From Gloeomargarita sp. SKYB120 (GTDB lineage Bacteria > Cyanobacteriota > Cyanobacteriia > Gloeomargaritales > Gloeomargaritaceae), in contig JANXAM010000006.1 in the NCBI GenBank assembly GCA_025062155.1, positions 1-64,000 on the forward strand: DNA of 64,000 bases, in the 5' to 3' direction. Under the pieces are notes generated by a model. That model ran no database searches, was not told the DNA's origin, and worked only from the letters and a program-made list of their open reading frames with translations. The position numbers were made by a program, and so were the translations under genes. Of this stretch, positions 43,715 through 52,407 are shown one piece after another (within the stretch, counting starts at the first letter, position 1; the number at the start of each line of letters is the position of its first letter).

Positions 43715-45006
43715 ATGTTCAAGCGTTGGTAGATGGTCTCTAGGTGCTGGAGATGGGCGGTGGGGTCAAAACAGGCGGCGATTTCCTGGGGTGACAAGTA
43801 CTGCTTCACCGTTTCGTCTTGCTCTACCAGTGCCCGAAAGTTTCCGTCTTCTCGGTTCCAGGCGTGGTGAGCCAGGCGTTGTACCAGAGCGTAAGCTTCT
43901 TCGCGGGTCATGCCTTTGTCCACCAAAGCCAGCATCACGGGCTGACTGAAAATGACACCCCCAAAGCGGTAGAGATTCCGGCGCATGTTATCCGGATACA
44001 CCTGCAAGGTTTGCACGAGGTCTGTCAACTCCACCAACATAAAGTGCAGGACAATGCTGGCGTCGGCCAGGGCTACCCGTTCCACCGCGCTGTGGGAAAT
44101 GTCCCGCTCATGCCAGAGAGCGACGTTTTCCAAGCCAGCGGTGGCATAGCCCCGCAATAAGCGCGCCAGACCCGTCAACCGCTCCGAGCGCACGGGATTC
44201 CGTTTGTGGGGCATTGCAGACGACCCCTTCTGTCCCGGTGCGAAGTATTCCTCAACTTCCAGGACTTCCGTGCGCTGCAAGTGGCGGATTTCCACGGCAA
44301 ACCGTTCAATTGAAGCCCCTACCAGGGCCAAGACCTGCAGGTATTCCGCATGGCGGTCGCGGCTGATGACCTGGGTGGCAGCGGTATCGGGCGTCAACCC
44401 CAAGCGCTGGCAGGCCAGGACCTCCACTTGCGGGTCAAGGTGGGCATAGGTGCCGACTGCTCCCGAAATTTTCCCGACGGCCACCTGGCTGCGCAGGCGC
44501 GTCAGGCGTTCCCGGTGCCGCAGCAGTTCCGCCAGCCACCCTGCCAACTTAAACCCAAAGGTAATCGGTTCGGCATGAATCCCGTGGGAGCGGCCCACCA
44601 TGACTGTGTAGCGATGGTGTTGCGCCTGGGTGCGCACCGCTTGGATGAGTTGTTCTAGTTGGGTTAGCAGCACTTCCAAACTAGCCACCAATTGCAGCGC
44701 CAGGCCCGTGTCCAGCACGTCGGAACTGGTCAACCCTAGATGCACGTACCGCCCTGCGTCCCCCAAGTATTCGTTGAGATTGGTCAGAAACGCGATGACA
44801 TCGTGGCGCACCGTTTGTTCGATTTCGCGGATGCGGGCCGGGTCGAACCGGGCGTGAGCGCGGATATGGTCCATGACCTCGGGGGGAATTCGTCCCAGGG
44901 TTGTCTGGGCTTCACACACGGCCAACTCCACCTGCAACCAGGTGTGGAACTTGTATTCATCCGTCCAGAGCTGGCCCATTGCCGGCAACGTGTAGCGTTC
45001 AATCAC
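43711..45006 (-). CDS. purB: Adenylosuccinate lyase
   Basis: 431 aa. Fumarase/aspartase superfamily enzyme acting twice in purine synthesis (SAICAR and adenylosuccinate cleavage). The N-terminus [20 protein letters not shown], the loop [10 protein letters not shown], the catalytic-His region [13 protein letters not shown] and the flexible signature loop [11 protein letters not shown] are all present. Gene ends tail-to-tail with nadK. Confidence 0.97.
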   Translation of the reverse strand: MIERYTLPAMGQLWTDEYKFHTWLQVELAVCEAQTTLGRIPPEVMDHIRAHARFDPARIREIEQTVRHDVIAFLTNLNEYLGDAGRYVHLGLTSSDVLDTGLALQLVASLEVLLTQLEQLIQAVRTQAQHHRYTVMVGRSHGIHAEPITFGFKLAGWLAELLRHRERLTRLRSQVAVGKISGAVGTYAHLDPQVEVLACQRLGLTPDTAATQVISRDRHAEYLQVLALVGASIERFAVEIRHLQRTEVLEVEEYFAPGQKGSSAMPHKRNPVRSERLTGLARLLRGYATAGLENVALWHERDISHSAVERVALADASIVLHFMLVELTDLVQTLQVYPDNMRRNLYRFGGVIFSQPVMLALVDKGMTREEAYALVQRLAHHAWNREDGNFRALVEQDETVKQYLSPQEIAACFDPTAHLQHLETIYQRLNI

Positions 45007-45181
45007 AGGGAGACATCTCGAGACAGCAGTTCTATCCTAAGCGTCCGGTGCGTGGGATCACAGCTGGACGCCTGCGGCGGTCACCCAAGCTGCTCTGGCG
45101 CTCAACTACCCTAGGATGTAGGCCGGAACATTTCTTCCAGCTTTTCCTTCGTACCGTATGTCCCAGAGGAGTCTTGTCATC

Positions 45182-45943
45182 ATGGCTCGCTTCCGTTCCT
45201 TGTTCCTGGCGACTACCTGTGCTCTTACCCTGACCGCTACGCCGGTGCTGGCCAATCCTTTACAAGACTGGGTCGGACGACTGTTGGAGTGGAGCCGGCG
45301 GCGTCCTACGGCATCCCCCACGGTGACCGTCACCGGATTTGTGCCACCAGCGGCGGGATTACCTGGCAATCGGGAAGGCGGAGCGACGCGCGGGGCCGTT
45401 TGTCCTGTGAGCAGTAAACCCCTGACGGCTCTGATCCCAACCAGGCATCTAGGGCTCACGGCGGCGGCACGTCCCAGTTTCTTCTTCTACTTGCCCCCGG
45501 TCGAAGGTCGCACCGTGGAGTTTGTCCTGATGGATAGTCGTGGCGCTGAAGTTTTCACCTACACCGGTCGCGCCCAGCAAAGCGGGATTGTGCGCTTGGA
45601 TTTACCGGAGAATGCCCCAGCGTTGCAGGTGGGTGAACTTTACCAGTGGTATTTCTCGGTGGTCTGTGACCCGCAGGACCGGACTGCTGACTTGTATGTG
45701 CGGGGGTCGGTGCAGCGGGTAGCCCTACCGGCGTCCTTCCAACAGCAACTCCAGCGTGTGCCCCGCAATGAGCATCCCTACATTTATGCCAGCGCCGGTT
45801 TGTGGCACGAAACCCTGGCGGCCCTGCTGGACCTGCGCCAATCCCAACCCCAAAACGGTCAACTGATGGCGGATTGGCAATCGTTGCTCCAGATCGAGGG
45901 GTTAGGGAAGGTCGCTCAGGAACCCCTAGCCGGCAAGCTGTAA
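45182..45943 (+). CDS. DUF928 family periplasmic protein
   Basis: 253 aa with a signal peptide (MARFRSLFLATTCALTLTATPVLA). The mature part has the DUF928 pattern: GLTAAARPSFFFYLPP, QSGIVRLDLPENAPALQVGE, YQWYFSVVCDPQDRT and YASAGLWHETLAALLDLR. Common in cyanobacteria, function unknown; often near secreted signalling proteins. ATG 45182 has AGAGGAG upstream; an in-frame ATG at 45158 is less likely. Confidence 0.88.
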   Translation: MARFRSLFLATTCALTLTATPVLANPLQDWVGRLLEWSRRRPTASPTVTVTGFVPPAAGLPGNREGGATRGAVCPVSSKPLTALIPTRHLGLTAAARPSFFFYLPPVEGRTVEFVLMDSRGAEVFTYTGRAQQSGIVRLDLPENAPALQVGELYQWYFSVVCDPQDRTADLYVRGSVQRVALPASFQQQLQRVPRNEHPYIYASAGLWHETLAALLDLRQSQPQNGQLMADWQSLLQIEGLGKVAQEPLAGKL

Positions 45944-46020
45944 TTCCCTGGTTCCTGACCTTGACAGAACCCCTAGCTCCTGGCTAGTCTGAAGCTGGCT
46001 GTCTGCAAGGATAGCGCGGT

Positions 46021-46638
46021 ATGACCGAGCGCCTCACTCGCGAGCAGTTGAACCAGCTCATTGCCGAAGTGCAGCGTATTGCAGACCGCCAGCTCGATAC
46101 CATTGGCCTTGCCCAGGCTAGGGAAATTCTCAGGGAACTCAATCTGCCCGATGACCTATTAGAAGAAGCCCTGCTCCAAATCCGACGTCGCCAGGCGGCC
46201 AAGCAGCAGCAATTGCTAAACCGGCTGGTTGTGGGCGGCGTTGCGTTATTTTTGGCTGTGGCCATTGGGGGCTATGTTTACCTTGAACGACGAAAGGAAA
46301 GCCTGATTGCCAACGTCCGCAGCCAAGCCGCCCAAGTGACCCTAGCGCAACGGCCCGAGCAACCTGTGCAGGTGGTGATGCGCCCCAGCGAGGTGGTCTA
46401 TCGGGTCACGTTGGTGAATGCGCCCGTTGGTCAAAAACTCCCGATGGCTTGTGATTGGGTCAATCCCCAAGGCACGGTCGTTCACCAGAATCGTTATCAA
46501 ACCAAACAAATTAGCACTCCACTTTGGAATACCCGTTGCCGGTACCGGCTGAGCACGGCGGATGCCACCGGCCTCTGGACGGTCAGGATGTATGTCAAAG
46601 ATCGGCTAGTCTCGACCACTTCCTTTGAAGTCCGGTGA
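46021..46638 (+). CDS. Single-pass membrane protein, first gene of the 46-51 kb operon (205 aa)
   Basis: Not assigned to a characterised family. Cytoplasmic N-terminal helical part (EQLNQLIAEVQRIADRQLDT), one membrane helix (LVVGGVALFLAVAIGGYVYL) and an outer domain with CDWVNPQGTVVHQNRYQTK and WNTRCRYRLSTADATGLWTV, where two cysteines may form a disulfide. A beta-rich extracytoplasmic domain is likely. Its TGA overlaps the ATG of the next gene, which links it to the following enzymes, though the protein also looks like a generic cyanobacterial hypothetical. Confidence 0.8.
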   Translation: MTERLTREQLNQLIAEVQRIADRQLDTIGLAQAREILRELNLPDDLLEEALLQIRRRQAAKQQQLLNRLVVGGVALFLAVAIGGYVYLERRKESLIANVRSQAAQVTLAQRPEQPVQVVMRPSEVVYRVTLVNAPVGQKLPMACDWVNPQGTVVHQNRYQTKQISTPLWNTRCRYRLSTADATGLWTVRMYVKDRLVSTTSFEVR

Positions 46639-48296
46639 TGCAGGTGGCCGTTAGTCCAGCAGGCTTCCTCGGGGCTTGGGGTGCCGACCTCCAGGACCTG
46701 CTGGCAAAGCAGCCTGACCATGCCTGGCGGCTCCTGCAGGTGCAATCCATTGGTCTAGACGCAGGCCAAGGCATCGTCCAAACCGGCGGTGAGGCGTGGG
46801 CAAACGCAACAGGCACCACTTTAACACTGGGGCGGCATCCCTTTGGACGGGTCACCTTGTACTGGTATCAGGGCGAGAAAGGTCTTTGGTTTGCGACACG
46901 CTGGCGCTGGTTGACACCCTTGGTCACCCCTGAAATAGACCCCTTAGCTGTCTATGGCTATGCCTGCTTTTCTTACGTGCCAACGCCGTGGACCCCTTAC
47001 AAATCCATTCGAGCCATCGAAGCCGGCTGGCAATACACGTGGGAAGCGGGAAAGTTGACCAGCCAAAAAGCGTCTCCCGTGTTGGCTGATTGGCACGAGC
47101 AGGCTGACCCTTTAGCTGATGAAGCCATTGCCGTTCAGGAGTTGCGAGACCTGCTCGAAGAAGCCGTTGCCCGCCAGACCTGTGACCTCCACCAGAAAAC
47201 GGTGGGAATTTTGTTATCGGGGGGCTTAGATTCCTCCACCATTGCGGTGCTGCTAAAGCGCGCCGGCCTTAAAGTCCGCGCTTACACGTTAGATTTCGGT
47301 TCATACGGCATTTCTGAAATGGCCTATGCCCAAAAAGTCGCCCAGCATTTGCAGATTCCCTTGGTCAAGGTTGAATGCTCACCCCGCCGTGTCAAGCAGT
47401 CGCTCAGTGCCGCAACCAAAGCGCTCGATTTACCCTATGGCGATGGCGTTTGTATTCCCCTATGGTTGCTGTATCAAACGGCGCGACAAGAGTGCGAAGT
47501 CTTATTCAATGGCGAAGGGGGTGACCAGTTATTTGCTGGCTGGACAAATAAACCTCTAATTGCCGCCTACGTTTATCAGAACCAGCCTGTGTCTTTTGTT
47601 GACCAGTATCTCCAAACCTTCCATCGTTTGTGGGGCTACGGCCCAGCAGTTTTCGCGCCTTCCTTTTGGCAACAAGTTAAACATTGGTATCCGGGCGATT
47701 GCTTACAGGATGCCCTAGCCGGAAAGGGTTCATTTTTGGCTCGCTTGCGACGGGCAACGTTGATGCTCAAAGGTGCGCAAAATATCCATCCCCGTGCAAC
47801 CAACCTTGCCCTGGCATTGGGGTTGCGCTTGCGCTCTCCTTTCTGCGATGAACACTTGGCGAAATGGGCCTTTACGGTCAAGGCAGAACTATTCTTGCGG
47901 GGGGCCTGTGAAAAGTACATTTTGAAACGAGCGGTTGAACCTTGGTTGCCGGCAGAAGTGGTCTGGCGAGAAAAACGGGGGATGGGTGTGCCCTTGACTC
48001 AATGGTGTTTGGGACCTTTGTGGCGCGATTTGGGGCAGTGGTTAAATCCTAAACGCCTAGAAGCAGAAGGAATTTGGCGACCGGATTTAGCAGCCAGGGT
48101 GGCCTTTGGTGGCTTGGGAAGTGAGTTGCGCAAACGACGCATCGGGGAAATTTTATGGCTGCTTTTGGCTTGGCAATGTTGGCGCTCTCAATTGGGCGAG
48201 ATTCGCCAGGGAAATAGCTGGTGGCATCCCTTTGTGCTCCCTTACGAGTTCTGGCGTCGTACAGGTTTATATCGCTGCTGGAGAGACTCCATATGA
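46638..48296 (+). CDS. Asparagine-synthetase-like protein lacking the glutaminase cysteine (copy 1)
   Basis: 552 aa. C-terminal AsnB-type ATP-pyrophosphatase domain is intact by motif: PP-loop SGGLDSS (194-200), DLPYGDGVCIP and FNGEGGDQLFAGW. The N-terminal class II glutaminase-like domain remains (GRHPFGRVTLYWYQ) but starts MQVAVSPAGF, without the catalytic Cys2 of MCGI. So glutamine hydrolysis is unlikely; such proteins include beta-lactam synthetases and lasso cyclases, which form amides with other amines. It overlaps the gene before (TGATG) and after (ATGATGA). Confidence 0.88.
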   Translation: MQVAVSPAGFLGAWGADLQDLLAKQPDHAWRLLQVQSIGLDAGQGIVQTGGEAWANATGTTLTLGRHPFGRVTLYWYQGEKGLWFATRWRWLTPLVTPEIDPLAVYGYACFSYVPTPWTPYKSIRAIEAGWQYTWEAGKLTSQKASPVLADWHEQADPLADEAIAVQELRDLLEEAVARQTCDLHQKTVGILLSGGLDSSTIAVLLKRAGLKVRAYTLDFGSYGISEMAYAQKVAQHLQIPLVKVECSPRRVKQSLSAATKALDLPYGDGVCIPLWLLYQTARQECEVLFNGEGGDQLFAGWTNKPLIAAYVYQNQPVSFVDQYLQTFHRLWGYGPAVFAPSFWQQVKHWYPGDCLQDALAGKGSFLARLRRATLMLKGAQNIHPRATNLALALGLRLRSPFCDEHLAKWAFTVKAELFLRGACEKYILKRAVEPWLPAEVVWREKRGMGVPLTQWCLGPLWRDLGQWLNPKRLEAEGIWRPDLAARVAFGGLGSELRKRRIGEILWLLLAWQCWRSQLGEIRQGNSWWHPFVLPYEFWRRTGLYRCWRDSI

Positions 48297-49477
48297 TGAA
48301 CACCGAGTTACTCCTAAAACTGCTCGATATCTACGGGTCACCCTTATACGTCTATGACGCTGAACATTTTTGGCAAATGCTCCAGCGCATTCCCCAGCAG
48401 GTGGGCTATAAGCCAACGACCTACTGCTTTGCTGCCGTGACCAATGGTAGTTTAGCACTTTTGCAACTGGTGCGACGGGCGGGCTGGAGTATTCATGCCA
48501 ATACACCAGGTGATATTTATCTAGGACTAAAGGCCGGTTTTTTGCCTGAACAAATTGTCTATAGCGGCAGCAATCTTAGCCCCGCCGATATGCAACAGGT
48601 GTTGGCCTGGGGTGTAACGACTTTCAACTTAGACAGCGTTGCCCAGGTGCAACAGCTCTGTGAATTGGCTAAAGACGTCCCCTGTCTGCAATTAGGGCTA
48701 CGTTTAAATCATCCCCCACTGACGGGTGACAGCCGCATTGGTGTGCAACCCCATGAGTTTCCCGAAGCCGTTGCGATTGCGCGTCGGTACAACCGTTCTA
48801 TCCAAGGATTGCACTTTTATCGAGGTACAGGGACAAATGCTACCCAAGCATTCATTGCCGTCATTGATCAGCTACTAGAGATAGGAAGAAGCTTACCTGA
48901 CTGGAAATACCTGGACTTTGGTGGAGGTTTTGGGTACCCCTACCGGCACGGCAAGGTGGTATTTGACTGGCAAGCGTTTGGACAGGCGCTATCACAAGCA
49001 CTCAACGGGACAGGAATTCATCTTATTCTTGAGCCAGGACGCAATGTGATAGCTGGCTGCGGCGTCTTACTTACCACGGTTGTATCCGTCAAATACCAGG
49101 GAGAAAAGCAAATTGTTGGGGTAGATACGACCATTGCTAACCTGACTGCTCCGAGTGTCTATGGCGACTATCGCCAGATCATTACCCTGAACAAAAACGG
49201 TGTGACTCTCCCAACGGATGTGTGTGGAAATACGACCTACTCACGGGATTACTTAGGAAGAAACATGGCATTGCCTCCCCTGGAAATTGGAGACCGGTTA
49301 GCCATTTTGGATGTAGGGGCCTATGGATATGCAATGGCGTCTCATTTTCTTCATCGTCCAAAACCCGCTGAAGTTTTAGTCAAAGGTGAACACCATTTCT
49401 TGATTCGAGAGCGGGAAGACTACAGCGTTCTTTTATCCAACCAGTGCAATATGGAGCAGGCTTATGCGTTGTATTAA
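48293..49477 (+). CDS. Fold-type III PLP decarboxylase-like protein (LysA-like) without catalytic lysine
   Basis: 394 aa. It keeps the diaminopimelate/ornithine decarboxylase scaffold: YGSPLYVYDAEH, LDFGGGFGYPY (GGG 210-212), LILEPGRNVIAG (247-250) and the C-terminal GAYGYAMASHF. But the PLP Lys is Val49 (FAAVTNGS where FAxKACSN-like is expected), the PLP-stacking His is Tyr176 (HFYRGTG) and the Cys-Glu of the second active-site strand are Thr315-Tyr316. Normal decarboxylation cannot be expected. It may bind a phosphate ligand or act as a partner of the AsnB-like enzyme, with which it overlaps by 4 bp. Confidence 0.85.
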   Translation: MMNTELLLKLLDIYGSPLYVYDAEHFWQMLQRIPQQVGYKPTTYCFAAVTNGSLALLQLVRRAGWSIHANTPGDIYLGLKAGFLPEQIVYSGSNLSPADMQQVLAWGVTTFNLDSVAQVQQLCELAKDVPCLQLGLRLNHPPLTGDSRIGVQPHEFPEAVAIARRYNRSIQGLHFYRGTGTNATQAFIAVIDQLLEIGRSLPDWKYLDFGGGFGYPYRHGKVVFDWQAFGQALSQALNGTGIHLILEPGRNVIAGCGVLLTTVVSVKYQGEKQIVGVDTTIANLTAPSVYGDYRQIITLNKNGVTLPTDVCGNTTYSRDYLGRNMALPPLEIGDRLAILDVGAYGYAMASHFLHRPKPAEVLVKGEHHFLIREREDYSVLLSNQCNMEQAYALY

Positions 49478-50786
49478 CTGCGGAACAAACAATAACCTGC
49501 GCGACCGCCAGGCTAATCAGGGCCGGTGCAAGCAGTGCGGAACGCCCTTTGCCTTTGAGCCAACTGATATGCCGTTGAATTTCCGGCTAACTGACCTGGC
49601 GTTTCAGCGAGTGATAGGGAAACTCTCAGCTAATGGTGCTCTGTGTTTCACAAAAAAGCAACTGTACTATGAGCTGTGCCGGTTAAAGGAAAGGCGTGAT
49701 AAGGTACCCGAATTTCTCTTTGTCATTGTTTGGATTATTTCATTTTTTATTCTCCTTGGACCACTTCTGATTATCTTATCTGTAATTGCTTTTCTAGGCC
49801 ATTTCAACTTCGATTTTCTAGTATATGCAATCTATCCAGTATATGCAGCTTCTCACTTCATAGGCCTGTGGTTTGCCAGTCAGGACCTGAAGCATTCCCG
49901 TCGCGACCGACTGGCTTATGCCTATTGTCTCATAGCCCTTGGGTTTATTTTGCTTATTTCCGGCGGTGCGAATATGCAACAGTGGTTTTTGATGGTTGTT
50001 CTAATGATTTTTGGTGTTGGTGCTATAAGTTTAGGTTCATGGCAAGCCAGACGGATTCCTAATACACCCGAAGCACCGCCGTCCCTAACCCAGGAACTAT
50101 TCAACTCTCTTATTGACCGCTGGACAAGAGCGCATGGGCCGCTGGATAAGTTACTGCCAAGGGCTACGAAAAATGATTTTGCCACTGCCTTGCCAGCAGC
50201 CGATGTGACCAACTACAGCTTTGACCGGTTGATTGTTTGCCAGAGTGACGACATTGCCAAAATGCTTCTGGCGAATAACTTTCACTTTGAATACAACAGT
50301 GGCGTTGTCAGTATCAAAGGCTATCCGTCCAGCATCTTTGATACAGTGATGACGATGGCCAAACGCAATCCTGATCTCAAGGTCTTTGTCTTGCATGACT
50401 GTAGCCCGGAGGGAATACGCACAGTGCATCGGGTTAAACAGAACCCCCGCTGGTTTGGGCAGCAAAATGTGACGGTGATTGATGCTGGGATTTCTCCCCG
50501 CCAGGTTCTGTCAGCGCGACGACCAATTTTCTGTTTATCGAGTGATGAGATGCAGCGGGATTTTTTGACCTTGGCTAAAGAGATTCGAGACACGTTAACC
50601 CCGGCTGAGCAGCGATGGCTTTACGCCGGCAATTACATTCCCCTTGAGTTTTTCAGACCTGAGCAGATTATCAACCTGCTAAGCCGCAGTATCCAACTCA
50701 CTCTGCAGGTGAGCAGGGTTGAGGAGGACGAGCCCTTAATCGCTTTGGGTGATAGTGGGATTTATGTCGTTGATACGTTTGGTTGA
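49464..50786 (+). CDS. Zinc-ribbon membrane protein of unknown function (440 aa)
   Basis: Not recognised. Residues 1-30 form a zinc ribbon (CINCGTNNNLRDRQANQGRC then KQC). Four hydrophobic segments lie between about 85 and 195. The C-terminal 240 residues are soluble with alternating strands and helices: DRLIVCQSDDIAKMLLANNF, GVVSIKGYP and KVFVLHDCSPEGIRTV, an acidic loop that recalls Toprim or Rossmann-type sites, then RRPIFCLSS. A role in handling a ligand or nucleic acid at the membrane cannot be told apart. It overlaps the LysA-like gene by 14 bp and looks AT-richer than the flanks. Confidence 0.8.
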   Translation: MRCINCGTNNNLRDRQANQGRCKQCGTPFAFEPTDMPLNFRLTDLAFQRVIGKLSANGALCFTKKQLYYELCRLKERRDKVPEFLFVIVWIISFFILLGPLLIILSVIAFLGHFNFDFLVYAIYPVYAASHFIGLWFASQDLKHSRRDRLAYAYCLIALGFILLISGGANMQQWFLMVVLMIFGVGAISLGSWQARRIPNTPEAPPSLTQELFNSLIDRWTRAHGPLDKLLPRATKNDFATALPAADVTNYSFDRLIVCQSDDIAKMLLANNFHFEYNSGVVSIKGYPSSIFDTVMTMAKRNPDLKVFVLHDCSPEGIRTVHRVKQNPRWFGQQNVTVIDAGISPRQVLSARRPIFCLSSDEMQRDFLTLAKEIRDTLTPAEQRWLYAGNYIPLEFFRPEQIINLLSRSIQLTLQVSRVEEDEPLIALGDSGIYVVDTFG

Positions 50787-52402
50787 AATGAGCGATGTTG
50801 TTGAAGCCAGAGTTCTAGGCTTGCTAGTAACCATAGCTTCACACCGTAGCGTCGCCAGGGGTCGCCTTGATAGTCCAACCATGACTGGATGAGATGGGGC
50901 TGCAGGTAGGCGGAAATAGCTGCATGTTTTCCCAACAATAAATCCCTAGCCTGCCGGTTCCAATACTTCTGAAACCCTAGTTGTACCGGCACCATCATCC
51001 CGCTTTTTGGACGGTGAATGATCTCCGGTGGCAATAGGGATTGCATGGCGCGTTTGAGCACCGCTTTTTCTTCGGCGCCCGCAACCTTACATCCCACCGG
51101 AATCCGCAGGCTAAAATCCACCACGCGCCGGTCAAATAAGGGCGACCTTCCTTCTAACCCCACCGCTCCCAACAAGTTATTCACTTTGGTTAGGATGTGG
51201 TCAGCACCCTTGAATTTGATGTTGATCAAAAACAAACGCTGTAGCAACTCCATATCTCTGTGCAAGTCATCGGCGAAAAAGAACGGAGCATTTTTAACTT
51301 CAGCCCAAACATCTGGTTTGAGTAATTGGGACAAGTCGTCAAAACACTTTTGGAAGGAACGGGCGTAGTGACTCACGAGAGAACCGCCGTAAACCTGACT
51401 GAGTAACATGGGCTGGTTTTTCGGACCGCCAAAACAGGGGTCGCCTCCTTCACCGTTCAAAATCAAAGAAACGGAGGACTTGGCAAATCTGGCCAGTCGT
51501 AGATTGGGCACGGTTAACGGGTCGCCAATCGGGTCATCTAACTCGGCCATTGTTTCCGGCAAGTAGTCCCACATCTCCCGGAAAGAAATTTCCAACGGGC
51601 GATGCTCTAGCCCGTACTGCTGCGCCACCAGGCGAGAAAAGAACAGTTCATTGGGTACTTCCGAACCGAAGTGAATCGAATAACAAATCACCTTGCCGCT
51701 ATGAAGTTGAGCGCTTAAGGCGGTGACAGCACTGGAATCAATTCCCCCCGAAAGAAAAATCCCCACCTTGTCGTGGCCCATTAATTTTTCTTGCACAACC
51801 TGCTGCAAAAGCTCCAGCAACTCCTCTCCGTAACGCTCCACATCCCGGGCATCTGCTGTCGGGGGAACCCGCGATTCGGGTTGCCAAAAGATGCTCGTTT
51901 CCTTTTGGGGGAGACGCAAAACGGTTCCCGGTCGCAGCTCCTGCACTTCTTGCCATAGCGTCTGGCTACCCGGCACAAACGCACAGCATAGATAATCCCG
52001 CAACGCCACGAGGTTGATTTCCCCGCTGTGATAGGGCCGCAGGGTTTTTAGGCGCGGCGCAATCCAGGTTACGCGCCCCTGGTGGGTGTAGTACAATGTC
52101 CGACCGCCCACCCCATCCCGACACAAGTACAGCACTTGGTCTTGCCGGTCCCATACGACTAGGGCGAAAAACGCAGTGATGGAGTTGAGAAGGCTAATTC
52201 CGTGCTGTTCCCAGCCGTTGGCAATGGTTGCTAGGGAGCACTCACCAGTGGTTTCTCCGACGACGACGTAGCGTTGCGATGGACTCCAGCACAGGGCGGT
52301 TGACGGCCCAAAAAACAGGAACTTGCCTTGGTCATGCCAGGTCGGGGTTGGACTCGTTGGCAGCGCGACCACGCCAAACCCAATCCACCAGGAACGTCCC
52401 AT
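50762..52402 (-). CDS. Asparagine-synthetase-like protein lacking the glutaminase cysteine (copy 2)
   Basis: 546 aa. The PP-loop ATPase domain is present: FLSGGIDSSAVTAL near 238, LDDPIGDPLTVPN and LNGEGGDPCFGG. The N-terminal domain keeps CRDGVGGRTLYYTHQG but starts MGRSWWIGFG, so the nucleophile position is Gly and no N-terminal Cys is available. It is only distantly similar to copy 1 and faces it across 1.3 kb, converging with the zinc-ribbon gene (25-bp overlap). Upstream, the GGDEF/EAL gene ends 5 bp before its ATG. A two-enzyme amide-forming pathway is inferred from proximity. Confidence 0.85.
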   Translation of the reverse strand: MGRSWWIGFGVVALPTSPTPTWHDQGKFLFFGPSTALCWSPSQRYVVVGETTGECSLATIANGWEQHGISLLNSITAFFALVVWDRQDQVLYLCRDGVGGRTLYYTHQGRVTWIAPRLKTLRPYHSGEINLVALRDYLCCAFVPGSQTLWQEVQELRPGTVLRLPQKETSIFWQPESRVPPTADARDVERYGEELLELLQQVVQEKLMGHDKVGIFLSGGIDSSAVTALSAQLHSGKVICYSIHFGSEVPNELFFSRLVAQQYGLEHRPLEISFREMWDYLPETMAELDDPIGDPLTVPNLRLARFAKSSVSLILNGEGGDPCFGGPKNQPMLLSQVYGGSLVSHYARSFQKCFDDLSQLLKPDVWAEVKNAPFFFADDLHRDMELLQRLFLINIKFKGADHILTKVNNLLGAVGLEGRSPLFDRRVVDFSLRIPVGCKVAGAEEKAVLKRAMQSLLPPEIIHRPKSGMMVPVQLGFQKYWNRQARDLLLGKHAAISAYLQPHLIQSWLDYQGDPWRRYGVKLWLLASLELWLQQHRSFQPNVSTT

Positions 52403-52407
52403 CCCAC

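Noticed and set aside
46021-52402. Lasso-peptide gene cluster
   Set aside because: AsnB-like enzymes without Cys2 suggested this, but no PqqD-like recognition protein, transglutaminase-like protease or short precursor gene is visible, and the decarboxylase-like gene does not belong to such clusters.
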